A stretch of 29,644 bases of DNA, taken from assembly GCA_023434535.1 (NCBI GenBank), contig JAEYSR010000026.1, positions 1-29,644 on the forward strand, in the 5' to 3' direction. The notes under the pieces were generated by a model. It had not been told where the DNA came from. It did not search any database and saw only the letters and a program-made list of their open reading frames with translations. The position numbers and the translations under genes are program-made. Shown here piece by piece: positions 6,733 to 14,640 of the stretch. The stretch is from Actinomycetes bacterium. Its GTDB lineage: Bacteria; Actinomycetota; Acidimicrobiia; Acidimicrobiales; Microtrichaceae. Within the stretch, counting starts at the first letter, position 1. Each line of letters begins with the position of its first letter.

Positions 6733-7557
6733 GTGAACGCACCGCCCCCCACGATCCGCCGCACCGTCCGCACCGCCACCGTGCTGGTCGCCGTGGCCGC
6801 CGTCGGAGTACTCGCCGCCGCCTGTCAGACCGGCGTCACCATGTGGTCGGCGTGCTCGCCCGCCCGCGACGGGAACCCGACCGGCACCGACGGCACCTAC
6901 GTGCTCGCCTGCCGCGGCGGCCGCTGGGAGCCGTTGATGACCGTGGACGAGTACGTCCGCCTCCGACAGGGTCGCAAGCTGCGGATCGCTCCGCTTCCCA
7001 CGGCTCCGACCACCACCGCGCCCGCGCCGCCCAGCACGACGAGCACGACCAGCACGACGGTCGCACCGGCGGTGGCGACGGTGGACGTCGACTACCAGAC
7101 CGCGTCGGCCGGCACCTACGAGGTCAACTACTGCGACGAGTACGACCCGGACAACACGCGGACGGTCGCCCAGACCTTCGTCGCCGGCCGGACCGGCGAG
7201 CTGACGGAGGTCGACCTGTCGGTCCAACCGATCGGCGCTCCGGACCCGATCTCGGTCAGCATCAGGACGCTCGACGGCGGGGCACCGGGCAGCACCGTGC
7301 TCGGTGCCGGCACGTACTCCGGGCCGGGGGCATCCGGCGACGCGCTCGTGGAGATTCCCCTCGTGACCGCCGCGCCGGTCACGGCCGGCACGTCGTACGC
7401 GATCGTCATCGATCCGGCTCCGTGTTCGGAGGACGCCTGGAGAGCGAGGGCCGCCTCCCCCGGCCTGTACGCCGGCGGCAACGTGTTCAACGGCCCCAAC
7501 GGGGGTGGCTGGTCCCCCGAGCCGGTGGATCTGCTGTTCCGGACCTGGATCCGCTGA
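6733..7557 (+). CDS. Lipoprotein with a Thr/Pro linker and a C-terminal beta domain
   Basis: With GTG at 6733 the protein has 274 residues. The signal peptide (TATVLVAVAAVGVLAAA) ends at lipidation Cys31. A short domain with two cysteines (WSACSPARDG and YVLACRGGRWEP) follows to about residue 90. Then comes a Thr/Ser/Pro linker at about 91-113, and a domain of about 150 residues rich in predicted strands (TYEVNYCDEYDPDN, RTVAQTFVAGRTGELTEVDLSVQPIG, ISVSIRTLDGGAPGSTVLG, GTSYAIVIDPAPCSEDAW). The pattern 'VAQTFVAGRTGELTEVDL...IRTLDGGAPGSTVL' resembles the jelly-roll choice-of-anchor domains found in secreted proteins. I infer extracellular display rather than catalysis. The in-frame ATG at 6703 would add 10 residues before the signal peptide and is less likely. 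Confidence 0.75.
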   Translation: MNAPPPTIRRTVRTATVLVAVAAVGVLAAACQTGVTMWSACSPARDGNPTGTDGTYVLACRGGRWEPLMTVDEYVRLRQGRKLRIAPLPTAPTTTAPAPPSTTSTTSTTVAPAVATVDVDYQTASAGTYEVNYCDEYDPDNTRTVAQTFVAGRTGELTEVDLSVQPIGAPDPISVSIRTLDGGAPGSTVLGAGTYSGPGASGDALVEIPLVTAAPVTAGTSYAIVIDPAPCSEDAWRARAASPGLYAGGNVFNGPNGGGWSPEPVDLLFRTWIR

Positions 7558-7593
7558 GCTCCGCCGTCCGCGCTCCCGCGGCCACCGCGGCTT

Positions 7594-7611
7594 GCGCCGC
7601 CTCCGCGGCGC
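7594..7611 (+). terminator. GC hairpin after the lipoprotein gene
   Basis: A 7-bp perfect stem (GCGCCGC / GCGGCGC) with loop CTCC lies 37 nt after the TGA at 7557, without a T-run. It is just upstream of the next gene's candidate -10 box. It is a moderate terminator candidate. Confidence 0.4.
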
Positions 7612-7626
7612 TCCCAAGCTGGCGTC

Positions 7627-8115
7627 GTGGCGATCGGCGTGTACCCCGGGACCTTCGACCCCCTGACGATCGCCCACCTCGCCGTGGCCGACGCCGCCGT
7701 CGAGCACCTCGGTCTGGAGCGCCTCGACCTGGCGATCTCCGAGGCGGCCCTGGGCAAGGAGCACCTGGACGAGACGTCGATCACCCGACGCGTGGACGGG
7801 ATCGTGACGGCGGCGGGCGCACGCCCGTGGCTCGGCGTGGTCGTGGTCCGGGCCCGGCTCGTCGTCGACGTGGCCGAGGGCTACGACGCCGTGGTGATGG
7901 GCGCCGACAAGTGGGCCCAGGTCAACGACCCCGTCTGGTACGGCGACGACCCGGGCAGTCGGGACGCGGCGCTGCGACGGCTGCCCCGCGTGGCGGTGGC
8001 CCCCCGGGCCGGCCACGACGTGCCACCCGAGCTGCTGCTCCCGGTCCCCTCCGGGTTCGAGCACGTGTCCGCCAGCGCGGTGCGCAGCGGACGCGACGAG
8101 TGGGCAGCGCGATGA
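7627..8115 (+). CDS. Divergent nucleotidyltransferase of the CoaD/NadD superfamily
   Basis: The 162-residue protein opens with GVYPGTFDPLTIAHLAVAD, the G-x-F-D-P-x-T-x-x-H motif of cytidylyltransferase-like enzymes. T-I-A-H takes the place of the (H/T)xGH motif. Near the C-terminus VSASAVRSG matches the second conserved motif (I-S-S-T-x-I-R). Between them is an unusual block VVMGADKWAQVNDPVWYG. Length equals CoaD (about 160), but the canonical CoaD middle is not recognisable, so the acceptor substrate is unclear. Pantetheine phosphate, nicotinate mononucleotide or another nucleotide are all possible. The start is GTG at 7627, with CAAGCT 6 nt before it. The 47-residue membrane protein downstream overlaps by 4 bp (ATGA), so they form an operon. 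Confidence 0.8.
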   Translation: MAIGVYPGTFDPLTIAHLAVADAAVEHLGLERLDLAISEAALGKEHLDETSITRRVDGIVTAAGARPWLGVVVVRARLVVDVAEGYDAVVMGADKWAQVNDPVWYGDDPGSRDAALRRLPRVAVAPRAGHDVPPELLLPVPSGFEHVSASAVRSGRDEWAAR

Positions 8116-8255
8116 GCGGTTGGTGGGCGGCCCTCGGTGCCGTCGCGCTGGTCGCCGTCGTCGCGGCCCGCGAGCTGGCCCGCTGGCGCGGTCGCCGCTG
8201 GTGGGGAGGGCTGCGATCCGGAAGTCGTCCCGACGATCCGGGCGCCTCCGACTGA
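8112..8255 (+). CDS. 47-residue single-pass membrane protein
   Basis: The ORF begins at an ATG that overlaps the stop of the nucleotidyltransferase gene by 4 bp (ATGA), evidence for translational coupling. It encodes a short hydrophobic helix (WWAALGAVALVAVVAARELA, residues 4-23) followed by a basic, Trp/Arg-rich tail (RWRGRRWWGGLRSGSRP). The topology is N-out/C-in by the positive-inside rule. It is too short for family assignment. The coupling, rather than sequence, is the reason to believe it is real. Confidence 0.55.
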   Translation: MSGWWAALGAVALVAVVAARELARWRGRRWWGGLRSGSRPDDPGASD

Positions 8256-8263
8256 CCCGGTTC

Positions 8264-8303
8264 GTCTGACGATCCACGACGCATGTGTCGTCGATCGTCG
8301 GAC
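8264..8303. terminator. Bidirectional hairpin between convergent genes
   Basis: A 17-nt arm (8264-8280) pairs with 8287-8303 around a 6-nt loop, with one G-T wobble and one mismatch. It sits exactly between the 47-residue membrane gene (ends 8255, plus) and ilvD (ends 8312, minus), so it can serve both. Confidence 0.65.
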
Positions 8304-8311
8304 AGAGCAGG

Positions 8312-10195
8312 TCAGGTGGGGCGGTGCGTGGTGGTGATCTGGCTGAGGTCGCGCACTGCGCCGCGCGATGCGGACGTGGTCATGGCGGCATACGCCTGCA
8401 GCGCCACCGACACCTGACGCTCACGTCCGTGCGGGGTCCACGCCTCGGCACCGCGCTCGACCTCGGCCTCGTGGCGACGGGCCAGCTCGGCGTCGTCGAC
8501 GGCCAGGTGGATGGTCCGGGCGGGGATGTCGATCTCGATCAGGTCGCCGGTGCGCACCAGCCCGATGAGGCCGCCCTCGGCCGCCTCGGGTGAGGCATGA
8601 CCGATGCACAGGCCGGACGTGCCGCCGGAGAACCGCCCGTCGGTCAGGAGCGCGCACTCCTTCCCGAGGCCGCGGCTCTTGATGTAGGTCGTCGGGTACA
8701 GCATCTCCTGCATGCCCGGTCCGCCCTTGGGGCCCTCGTAGCGGATGACGACCACGTCGCCGGCGACGACCTCTCCACCTTCACCGTCGCTGCCCAGGAT
8801 CCCCTCGACCGCGGCGTCCTGGCTCTCGAAGACCCGTGCCGGACCCGAGAACGTCCAGATCTCCTCGTCGACGCCGGCGGTCTTCACGATGCAGCCGTCG
8901 GGGGCCAGGTTGCCGTACAGCACGGCGAGGCCGCCCTCGGTGGCGTACGCGTGCTCGACGTCGCGGATGCAGCCGTTCACGCGGTCGTCGTCGAGGCTCG
9001 GCCAGCGCGTTGACTGGCTGAAGGCGACCTGCGTGGGGATGCCGGCGGGACCGGCCAGCCAGAACTGCTTGGCCTCGGCGGTGCACGTCGGTCGGGCGAT
9101 GTCCCACTCGTCCAGCGCGGCCGACATGGTCTCGGAGTGGACGGTCGGCGCGGCGGCGTCGATCAGTCCGGCCCGGTCCAGCTCACCCAGGATGGCGGGG
9201 ATGCCGCCGGCCCGGTGGACGTCCTCGATGTGGTACTTCTCGGTCGCCGGGGCGACCTTGCAGATGTTCGGGAGTCGACGGCTGAGCTCGTCGATGTCGG
9301 CCATGGTGAAGGGGATCTCGCCCTCCTGCGCAGCGGCCAGGAGGTGCAGCACGGTGTTGGTGCTGCCGCCCATCGCGATGTCGAGCGAGATGGCGTTGGA
9401 GAACGCCCGACGATCGGCGATCGATCGGGGCAGGACGGAGTCGTCGTCCTTCTCGTAGAACCGCCGCGCCAGATCGACGACCACCCGACCGGCCCGCAGG
9501 AACAGCTGCTCCCGGTCGGAGTGCGTGGCGACGACGGTGCCGTTGCCCGGCAGGCTCAGTCCGAGCGCCTCGGTCAGGCAGTTCATGGAGTTGGCCGTGA
9601 ACATCCCCGAGCAGGACCCGCACGTGGGACAGGCGGAGCGCTCCACCGCCGCGACGTCCTCGTCGCTGACGTTGCGGTCGCCGGCCTTCTGCATGGCGGA
9701 GATCAGGTCGACCTTGACCTCGGTGCCGGCCAGGCGGGTCTTGCCGGCCTCCATCGGGCCGCCCGACACGAAGACCGTCGGGATGTTGAGCCGCATGGCG
9801 GCCATCAGCATGCCGGGGGTGATCTTGTCGCAGTTGGAGATGCACACCAGGGCGTCCGCGCAGTGCGCGTTGACCATGTACTCGACCGAATCCGCGATCA
9901 GGTCCCGGCTCGGGAGGCTGTAGAGCATGCCGCCGTGGCCCATGGCGATGCCGTCGTCGACGGCGATCGTGTTGAACTCCTTGGCCACGCCACCGGCTGC
10001 GGCGATCTCCCCCGCCACGAGCTGGCCCATGTCCTTGAGGTGCACGTGGCCGGGCACGAACTGCGTGAACGAGTTGGCGACGGCGATGATCGGCTTGTCG
10101 AAGTCGTCGTCGGTCATCCCGGTCGCCCGCCAGAGGGCGCGGGCGCCGGCCATGTTGCGGCCGTGGGTGGTGGTGTTGGAGCGGTACTCGGGCAC
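8312..10195 (-). CDS. ilvD: Dihydroxy-acid dehydratase
   Basis: The 627-residue protein converts 2,3-dihydroxy-3-methyl acids to 2-oxo acids, the third step of valine/isoleucine synthesis. Conserved motifs include ANSFTQFVPGHVHLKDMGQLV, VDDGIAMGHGGMLYSLPSR, CISNCDKITPGML (C122, D123, K124; the lysine is the carbamylated metal ligand in this family) and CPTCGSCSGMFTANSMNCLTEALG (C195). The C-terminal swivelling domain carries GGPGMQEMLYPTTYIKSRGLG and LLTDGRFSGGTSGLCIGHASPEA. Length and sequence match the long E. coli-type IlvD, known for an oxygen-sensitive [4Fe-4S] cluster, rather than the shorter [2Fe-2S] type. That cofactor call is inference. The start is GTG at 10195, with TAGCCT 6 nt upstream. 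It stands alone, 3.1 kb from the ilvBN leader. Confidence 0.96.
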   Translation of the reverse strand: MPEYRSNTTTHGRNMAGARALWRATGMTDDDFDKPIIAVANSFTQFVPGHVHLKDMGQLVAGEIAAAGGVAKEFNTIAVDDGIAMGHGGMLYSLPSRDLIADSVEYMVNAHCADALVCISNCDKITPGMLMAAMRLNIPTVFVSGGPMEAGKTRLAGTEVKVDLISAMQKAGDRNVSDEDVAAVERSACPTCGSCSGMFTANSMNCLTEALGLSLPGNGTVVATHSDREQLFLRAGRVVVDLARRFYEKDDDSVLPRSIADRRAFSNAISLDIAMGGSTNTVLHLLAAAQEGEIPFTMADIDELSRRLPNICKVAPATEKYHIEDVHRAGGIPAILGELDRAGLIDAAAPTVHSETMSAALDEWDIARPTCTAEAKQFWLAGPAGIPTQVAFSQSTRWPSLDDDRVNGCIRDVEHAYATEGGLAVLYGNLAPDGCIVKTAGVDEEIWTFSGPARVFESQDAAVEGILGSDGEGGEVVAGDVVVIRYEGPKGGPGMQEMLYPTTYIKSRGLGKECALLTDGRFSGGTSGLCIGHASPEAAEGGLIGLVRTGDLIEIDIPARTIHLAVDDAELARRHEAEVERGAEAWTPHGRERQVSVALQAYAAMTTSASRGAVRDLSQITTTHRPT

Positions 10196-10201
10196 GTCCC
10201 G

Positions 10202-10207
10202 AGGCTA
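10202..10207 (-). promoter_or_regulatory. Candidate -10 box of ilvD
   Basis: TAGCCT on the minus strand lies 6 nt before the GTG start at 10195, fitting leaderless transcription. No ilv-type leader peptide was seen here, so ilvD is probably not attenuated like ilvBN. Confidence 0.5.
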
Positions 10208-10269
10208 TCCGCCGGGGTGCCGGCCCCCGCAGCCGGTTCCGCGAGGCGCCGGGCCCGGCGCGGTCCCCG

Positions 10270-10319
10270 GCTCTGTCCTGCAGGGCACACCCGTTCGGGT
10301 GTGCCCTGCAGGACAGAGC
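10270..10319 (-). terminator. Perfect 24-bp hairpin after the ABC operon
   Basis: Arms 10270-10293 and 10296-10319 are exact reverse complements over 24 bp with only TT between them (practically a GTTC tetraloop). It begins 17 nt past the permease stop (10336, minus) and ends about 75 nt before ilvD. It carries no T-run. It is far stronger than needed for termination, see findings. Confidence 0.7.
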
Positions 10320-10335
10320 TGGATCGGTGGCTGGG

Positions 10336-11958
10336 TCAGCGGGCCGGGGTCACGCGGGCGACCAGCTCGGCCTCGCGGCCGTCGATCATCCCGCCGGCCA
10401 GGCGGAGGCAGCCGTAGAGGACGCCGGCGCCGACCAGCGGCCCCGCCACCGACACCGCAGCGGTCAGCGCGGCCGACTGCGTCGAGGCCCACCACACCAG
10501 GAGGGCCACCGGGGCCGACACCAGCCCCAGCACGACCATGTCGATCAGCAGCACCAGGCTGGCGACGCACCCCTGGCCCGTGTCGCCCGCCGCGAACGGG
10601 TTCGGGCTCTCGGGCACCGCGAAGGGCGCCAGCGTGGCCGACACCACCGACGCCCCCGTGGCCAGGAGCACCGAGCCCGCGGCCAGCAGCAGACCGGCCG
10701 GAGCCCACTGCCACCCGCCGTGGATCGCCGAGAGGGCCAGCACCAGGAGGACGGCGAACGGGGTCATGGTCGCGATCGAGGCGACGGCCTTGCCCCGGAC
10801 GAGCACGGAGCCGTCGGCGCCGGCCGCCACCTCCATCCACAGGGGTGGCCCGTCGAAGCCGAACGCGTTGGACGACTCGAACAGCACGGCGAAGTGGAGG
10901 AGACCTGCGGTCAGGACGATCCGGCCGTCGGGCGACCCGCCGAGCAGCGGACCCGCGATCAGGGCGCCCATCCCGAGGAGGAGGGCCACGACGGTGTTGA
11001 CCGCCTCCCGGGGGGTGCGCATCTTGGTCCGCATCGTCCGGGCGCCGACCGCCGTCGCCCGTCCGGCGGGGAGGAACCGCAGCAGCCCGGCCCGCACGCC
11101 GACCCGGCCCGTGCTGACCGACCGGGCATCGGTCCCCGGTCGGACCGGAGCCGTCACCAGCCGGCCCGTCATCACGCCGTGGATCCACCACAGCAACGGG
11201 AGCCACGCCACGCCCGCCAGGAGGTGCAGGGCCGCCATCCCGGGCTCGGTCGGAGCCGACGTCAGCGCCCGCCCCAGCTGCCCCGGCGGGGTCCAGGCGA
11301 ACGCCGAGGCCAGCTGCTCCCACCGCTCCCGGTCCCAGGTCTGGATCGCCCGAAGGCCCAGCTGCGCCCCGAACCACATGCCGACCGCGGCGAAGGCCGC
11401 CAGCGTCTGGGCGACGTGGCGGGACCGGCCGTTGGCCAGGACGCCGAGGACGCTGGCCGCCGTGCGGCTCGACAGGAGCAGGGTGGCCCACCAGCCGACC
11501 ACGGCGCCGACGACCACGATCCGACCGGTGACCGACGTCGCGGAGGAGTAGCCCAGGTAGAGGCCCACGCCCGACAGGCCCCCGAGGATCGCCGGCGGTC
11601 CGATGAGAGCGGCCGTCAGCGCTGCGGCGCCCAGACGCTGGGGACCGATCGGCTCGCTCGCCAGGTTGCGGACGTCGATCGTGGTCTCGACGCCGGCCGC
11701 GGCCGACAGCAGGGAGATGCCGACGATGATCACCGGGAGGACGATCACCACCACGAGGTCCCCGTTGCCGATCGACCGGCCCATCCCGGTGAACGCGGCC
11801 AGGGCGAAGAGGCCGAGCAGCGTCGACGCGAGCAGCGAGATCAGGGTCTGGACCCGCAGCTGCATCCGGCCCCGCAGGCCGTTGAGCAGGAGGTTCCACT
11901 TGAGCGACGCCAGCGACCGGCAGGCCCGGCCGAGCGACACCTCCCCCGCCGTGCTCAC
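10336..11958 (-). CDS. ABC exporter permease, multi-pass
   Basis: With GTG at 11958 the protein has 540 residues and about a dozen hydrophobic segments (for example TLISLLASTLLGLFALAAFTG, LVVVIVLPVIIVGISLL, VVALLLGMGALIAGPLL, MTPFAVLLVLALSAI, LVLLIDMVVLGLVSAPVALLVWWA). It has no ATP-binding motif. Its GTG overlaps the stop of the ATPase gene by 4 bp (GTGA), so they are translated together and should form one transporter. The frame extends upstream through the ATPase gene, but that part is out of frame with it and is not coding. Permeases of this large ABC-2-like type export lipids, peptides or drugs; the substrate is unknown here. Confidence 0.82.
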   Translation of the reverse strand: MSTAGEVSLGRACRSLASLKWNLLLNGLRGRMQLRVQTLISLLASTLLGLFALAAFTGMGRSIGNGDLVVVIVLPVIIVGISLLSAAAGVETTIDVRNLASEPIGPQRLGAAALTAALIGPPAILGGLSGVGLYLGYSSATSVTGRIVVVGAVVGWWATLLLSSRTAASVLGVLANGRSRHVAQTLAAFAAVGMWFGAQLGLRAIQTWDRERWEQLASAFAWTPPGQLGRALTSAPTEPGMAALHLLAGVAWLPLLWWIHGVMTGRLVTAPVRPGTDARSVSTGRVGVRAGLLRFLPAGRATAVGARTMRTKMRTPREAVNTVVALLLGMGALIAGPLLGGSPDGRIVLTAGLLHFAVLFESSNAFGFDGPPLWMEVAAGADGSVLVRGKAVASIATMTPFAVLLVLALSAIHGGWQWAPAGLLLAAGSVLLATGASVVSATLAPFAVPESPNPFAAGDTGQGCVASLVLLIDMVVLGLVSAPVALLVWWASTQSAALTAAVSVAGPLVGAGVLYGCLRLAGGMIDGREAELVARVTPAR

Positions 11959-12758
11959 CGGTCGTCCGTCCGCTCCGACAGCCAGGCCAGCTCGTCGTCG
12001 CCGACCGGTGCGGCGCCGACCATCTGGATGAACGCGTCCTCGAGGCGACGACCGGCGCGGACCTGGTCGATCGGCCCGGCGGCGAGCAGGCGACCGGTGG
12101 CCATCACCGCGACGTGGTCGCAGAACCGCTCGACCAGGTCCATCACGTGGCTGGAGAACACCACGGTCCCACCGGCGCGGCGGTAGCGGTCGAGCAGGCC
12201 GCGGATCGTCACCGAGGAGACCGGGTCGACGCCCTCGAACGGCTCGTCGAGGAGCAGCACGGCCGGTCGGTGCAGGAGGGCGCAGGCCAGTGACGTCTTC
12301 TTGCGCATCCCGTGGCTGTAGCTGCCGATCAGCTCGGTGGACGCCTCGGTGAGGCCGAGCACCGACAGCAGCTCGTCGCTGCGCCGGGCGACCTCGGGGC
12401 GACCCATGCCCCGCAGCTCGCCGAGGTGCCCGAGCAGCTCGCGGGCGGTCAGCCGGTCGAACAGGTGCAGCGGATCGGGCACCACGCCGAGCAGCCGGCG
12501 GACGGCGACCGGCTCGGCCCACGTGTCGTGGCCGGCGATCCAGACCTGGCCCCGGTCGGGCCGCTGCAGGCCCGACGCCATCCGCAGCGTCGTCGTCTTG
12601 CCCGACCCGTTCGGGCCGACGAGCCCGAAGAAGCTGCCGACGGGCACGTCGAGGTCGAGGGACCCGACCGCGGTCCGGGCTCCGAAGTCCTTGCCCAGCC
12701 CCCGCGCCACCAGCGCGGGCCAGTCGGGAACCGGCCCCGCCGGAGGTGCCGCGGTCAT
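11955..12758 (-). CDS. ABC transporter ATP-binding protein
   Basis: The 267-residue ATPase has Walker A GPNGSGKTT (48-56), a signature region SYSHGMRKK (146-154) in which the usual LSGGQ is replaced by YSHGM, Walker B VLLLDEPFEGVDP (167-179) and the H-loop histidine in FSSHVMD (H204). YSHGM-type signatures are common in ABC-2 exporters of the drug/antibiotic (DrrA/NatA) group. About 40 residues after the H-loop complete a single domain. It overlaps the permease start by 4 bp and the upstream gene by 1 bp (TGATG), so the three genes are a tight operon. It energises export through the following permease. Confidence 0.93.
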   Translation of the reverse strand: MTAAPPAGPVPDWPALVARGLGKDFGARTAVGSLDLDVPVGSFFGLVGPNGSGKTTTLRMASGLQRPDRGQVWIAGHDTWAEPVAVRRLLGVVPDPLHLFDRLTARELLGHLGELRGMGRPEVARRSDELLSVLGLTEASTELIGSYSHGMRKKTSLACALLHRPAVLLLDEPFEGVDPVSSVTIRGLLDRYRRAGGTVVFSSHVMDLVERFCDHVAVMATGRLLAAGPIDQVRAGRRLEDAFIQMVGAAPVGDDELAWLSERTDDR

Positions 12759-13207
12759 CAGTTCGGTGCCTCGACCCGGACGCAGGCGGACTTCGGCACG
12801 TCGACCGTCACCCCGTCCTCACGCACCCGGGCGACGATGCAGCGCTCGGTGAAGCCCGACCACCACCCCTCGGGCTGGAACCTCACGAAGCTGAGGTCCG
12901 CAGTGGCGCGGACGTTGACGAAGTCGGGCTGGTCGCGGACCTCCTGGGCCACGCTGCCGTCGCGCCGCACCCCGGCGTTGAAGGCCAGGAAGTCCTCGGG
13001 CGTGGCGCCCTCGAGCAGCTCGCGGATCTCGTCGGCCCTCTCCTCGGTGGCGGACTCGGCGGCGGAGTCGGCCATGAGCTTGGCGGTGACGACCGCGATG
13101 ACCAGGAGCACGACCAGCACGCCGACGGTGGTGACGCCGGGGTGGTCGGCCAGCCAGCCGAGCAGGCCGCCGCGGCGCCTGCGTGATCTCTTGGTCGACC
13201 GCGCCAT
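12758..13207 (-). CDS. Single-pass membrane protein in the ABC operon, unknown function
   Basis: The 149-residue protein starts at ATG 13207 (MARSTKRSRRRRGG), with a very basic N-terminus and one membrane helix (TTVGVLVVLLVIAVVTAKLMA, about residues 26-46). An acidic helical stretch (DSAAESATEERADEIRELLEGATPEDFLAFNAGV) and a C-terminal beta-rich region with two cysteines (FTERCIVARVREDGVTVDVPKSACVRVE) follow. The soluble part should be outside the membrane. It is the first gene of the exporter operon (1-bp overlap with the ATPase), so it may be an accessory subunit, but nothing in the sequence proves that. The longer frame to 13447 would run over the divergent MATE gene. Confidence 0.75.
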   Translation of the reverse strand: MARSTKRSRRRRGGLLGWLADHPGVTTVGVLVVLLVIAVVTAKLMADSAAESATEERADEIRELLEGATPEDFLAFNAGVRRDGSVAQEVRDQPDFVNVRATADLSFVRFQPEGWWSGFTERCIVARVREDGVTVDVPKSACVRVEAPN

Positions 13208-13260
13208 CGGCCCGCATATTCGCACGCCCCCGCGCCGCGGGCGTGACAGTCTCCCCGGCG

Positions 13261-14589
13261 ATGCCGGACGATCGATCCGTGGCCGCCCGGCGGACCGACC
13301 GGGAGATCTGGCGGCTCGCCGGGCCCGCGTTCCTGACCCTCGCCGCCGAGCCGCTGTACCTCCTGGTCGACACCGCCGTGGTGGGTCGGCTCGGCAGCGA
13401 CGCCCTCGCCTCCCTCGCCGTGGCGGCCACGATCCTCCTGACCGCATCGGGCGTGCTGGTGTTCCTGACCTTCGGCACCGCGGCGACCGTGGCCCGCTGG
13501 CGCGGAGCGGGAGAGCACGTCCGCGCGGCGGAGGCGTCGGTCCAGGCCGTCTGGCTGGGTCTGGGCTGCGGCGCCGTCGCTGCGGTGGCCGTCGCCGTGA
13601 CGGGACCGGCGTTGATCTCGTGGCTCAGCCCCGACGAGGCCGTCGCCGCCGGGGCGCGCACCTACCTGTACATCGGCCTGCTCGGCATCCCGGCGGTGTG
13701 CGTCACGATGGGGGCGACCGGCGCGCTGCGGGGTCACCTCGACGCCCGGACGCCGCTCGTCGTCACGATCGTCGCCAACCTGGTCAACCTGGCGATCGAG
13801 GTCCCGCTCGTCCTGGGCCTCGGGTGGGGGCTGGCCGGATCCGCCGCCGGGACGGTCGTGGTCCAGTGGGGAGCGGCCGCCACCTACGTGGTGGTGCTCC
13901 GACGCCGCTACGGCGCCCAGGTGGGCCGGAGCGGACCCGACGTGCGGCTGCTGTCGCAGCACGCCCGCGTGGGCCGCGACCTGTTCGTGCGGACCCTCGC
14001 GCTACGCGGGTCGTTCCTCGTGCTCACGGCCCAGGCCGGACGGCGCGGCGCCGACTCCCTCGCTGCCTACCAGGTGGCGCTGCAGTGGTGGATCCTCCTG
14101 ACGTACGTCCTCGACGGGCTGGAGGCGGCGGCCCAGAGCCTGGTCGGCACCGCCCTGGGTGCCGGACACGTGGACCGGGCCCGTGCGACGTCGCGGCGGA
14201 TCCTGGGCTGGACGGCGTCGATCGGACTGCTCCTCGGCGTGGCGACGGCCATCTGGCGCGAGCCGATCGCCTCGCTGTTCACCGACGAGCCGGCGGTCCT
14301 CGCTCTCGTCGCCACCTCGCTCGTGTGGGTCGGGGCCCTGCAGCCGCTCAACGGCCTGGCCTCGTCCCTCGACGGCGTCCTGGTCGGCGCGGGCGACCAG
14401 CGCTTCCTCGCCGCGGCCATGATCGGGTCGCTCGGGGTGCTTCTGGTCGCCGCGCTGGTCTCCACCGCGCTCGGGACCGGCCTGGAGGGCGTGTGGGCGA
14501 CGGTCGCGGTGTTCACCGCCTCGAGAGTGGTGCTCCTCGGCGCCCGGTTCCGCACGACGCGCTGGCACCGCACGGGGGCACCCGCCTGA
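13261..14589 (+). CDS. MATE-family efflux transporter, DinF-like
   Basis: The 442-residue membrane protein has about 12 hydrophobic segments in two halves. It begins REIWRLAGPAFLTLAAEPLYLLVDTAVVGRLGSDALASLAVA, the characteristic DinF/NorM N-terminus. Further features are TFGTAATVARWRGAG, YLYIGLLGIPAVCVTMGATGALRGHLDARTPL and, in the second half, ALQWWILLTYVLDGLEAAAQSLVGTALGAG. MATE pumps export cationic compounds with Na+ or H+ exchange. The ATG at 13261 is preferred. The frame extends to 13183, but that overlaps the start of the divergent membrane-protein gene. CAGTCT 8 nt before the ATG may be its -10 box. It is convergent with the acetyltransferase gene, 51 bp away, where I saw no strong terminator. 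Confidence 0.92.
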   Translation: MPDDRSVAARRTDREIWRLAGPAFLTLAAEPLYLLVDTAVVGRLGSDALASLAVAATILLTASGVLVFLTFGTAATVARWRGAGEHVRAAEASVQAVWLGLGCGAVAAVAVAVTGPALISWLSPDEAVAAGARTYLYIGLLGIPAVCVTMGATGALRGHLDARTPLVVTIVANLVNLAIEVPLVLGLGWGLAGSAAGTVVVQWGAAATYVVVLRRRYGAQVGRSGPDVRLLSQHARVGRDLFVRTLALRGSFLVLTAQAGRRGADSLAAYQVALQWWILLTYVLDGLEAAAQSLVGTALGAGHVDRARATSRRILGWTASIGLLLGVATAIWREPIASLFTDEPAVLALVATSLVWVGALQPLNGLASSLDGVLVGAGDQRFLAAAMIGSLGVLLVAALVSTALGTGLEGVWATVAVFTASRVVLLGARFRTTRWHRTGAPA

Positions 14590-14640
14590 CGGTGACTCCC
14601 GCACGACCGGACGCTCGCCGACCGACAGCTCGCCGGCCGG

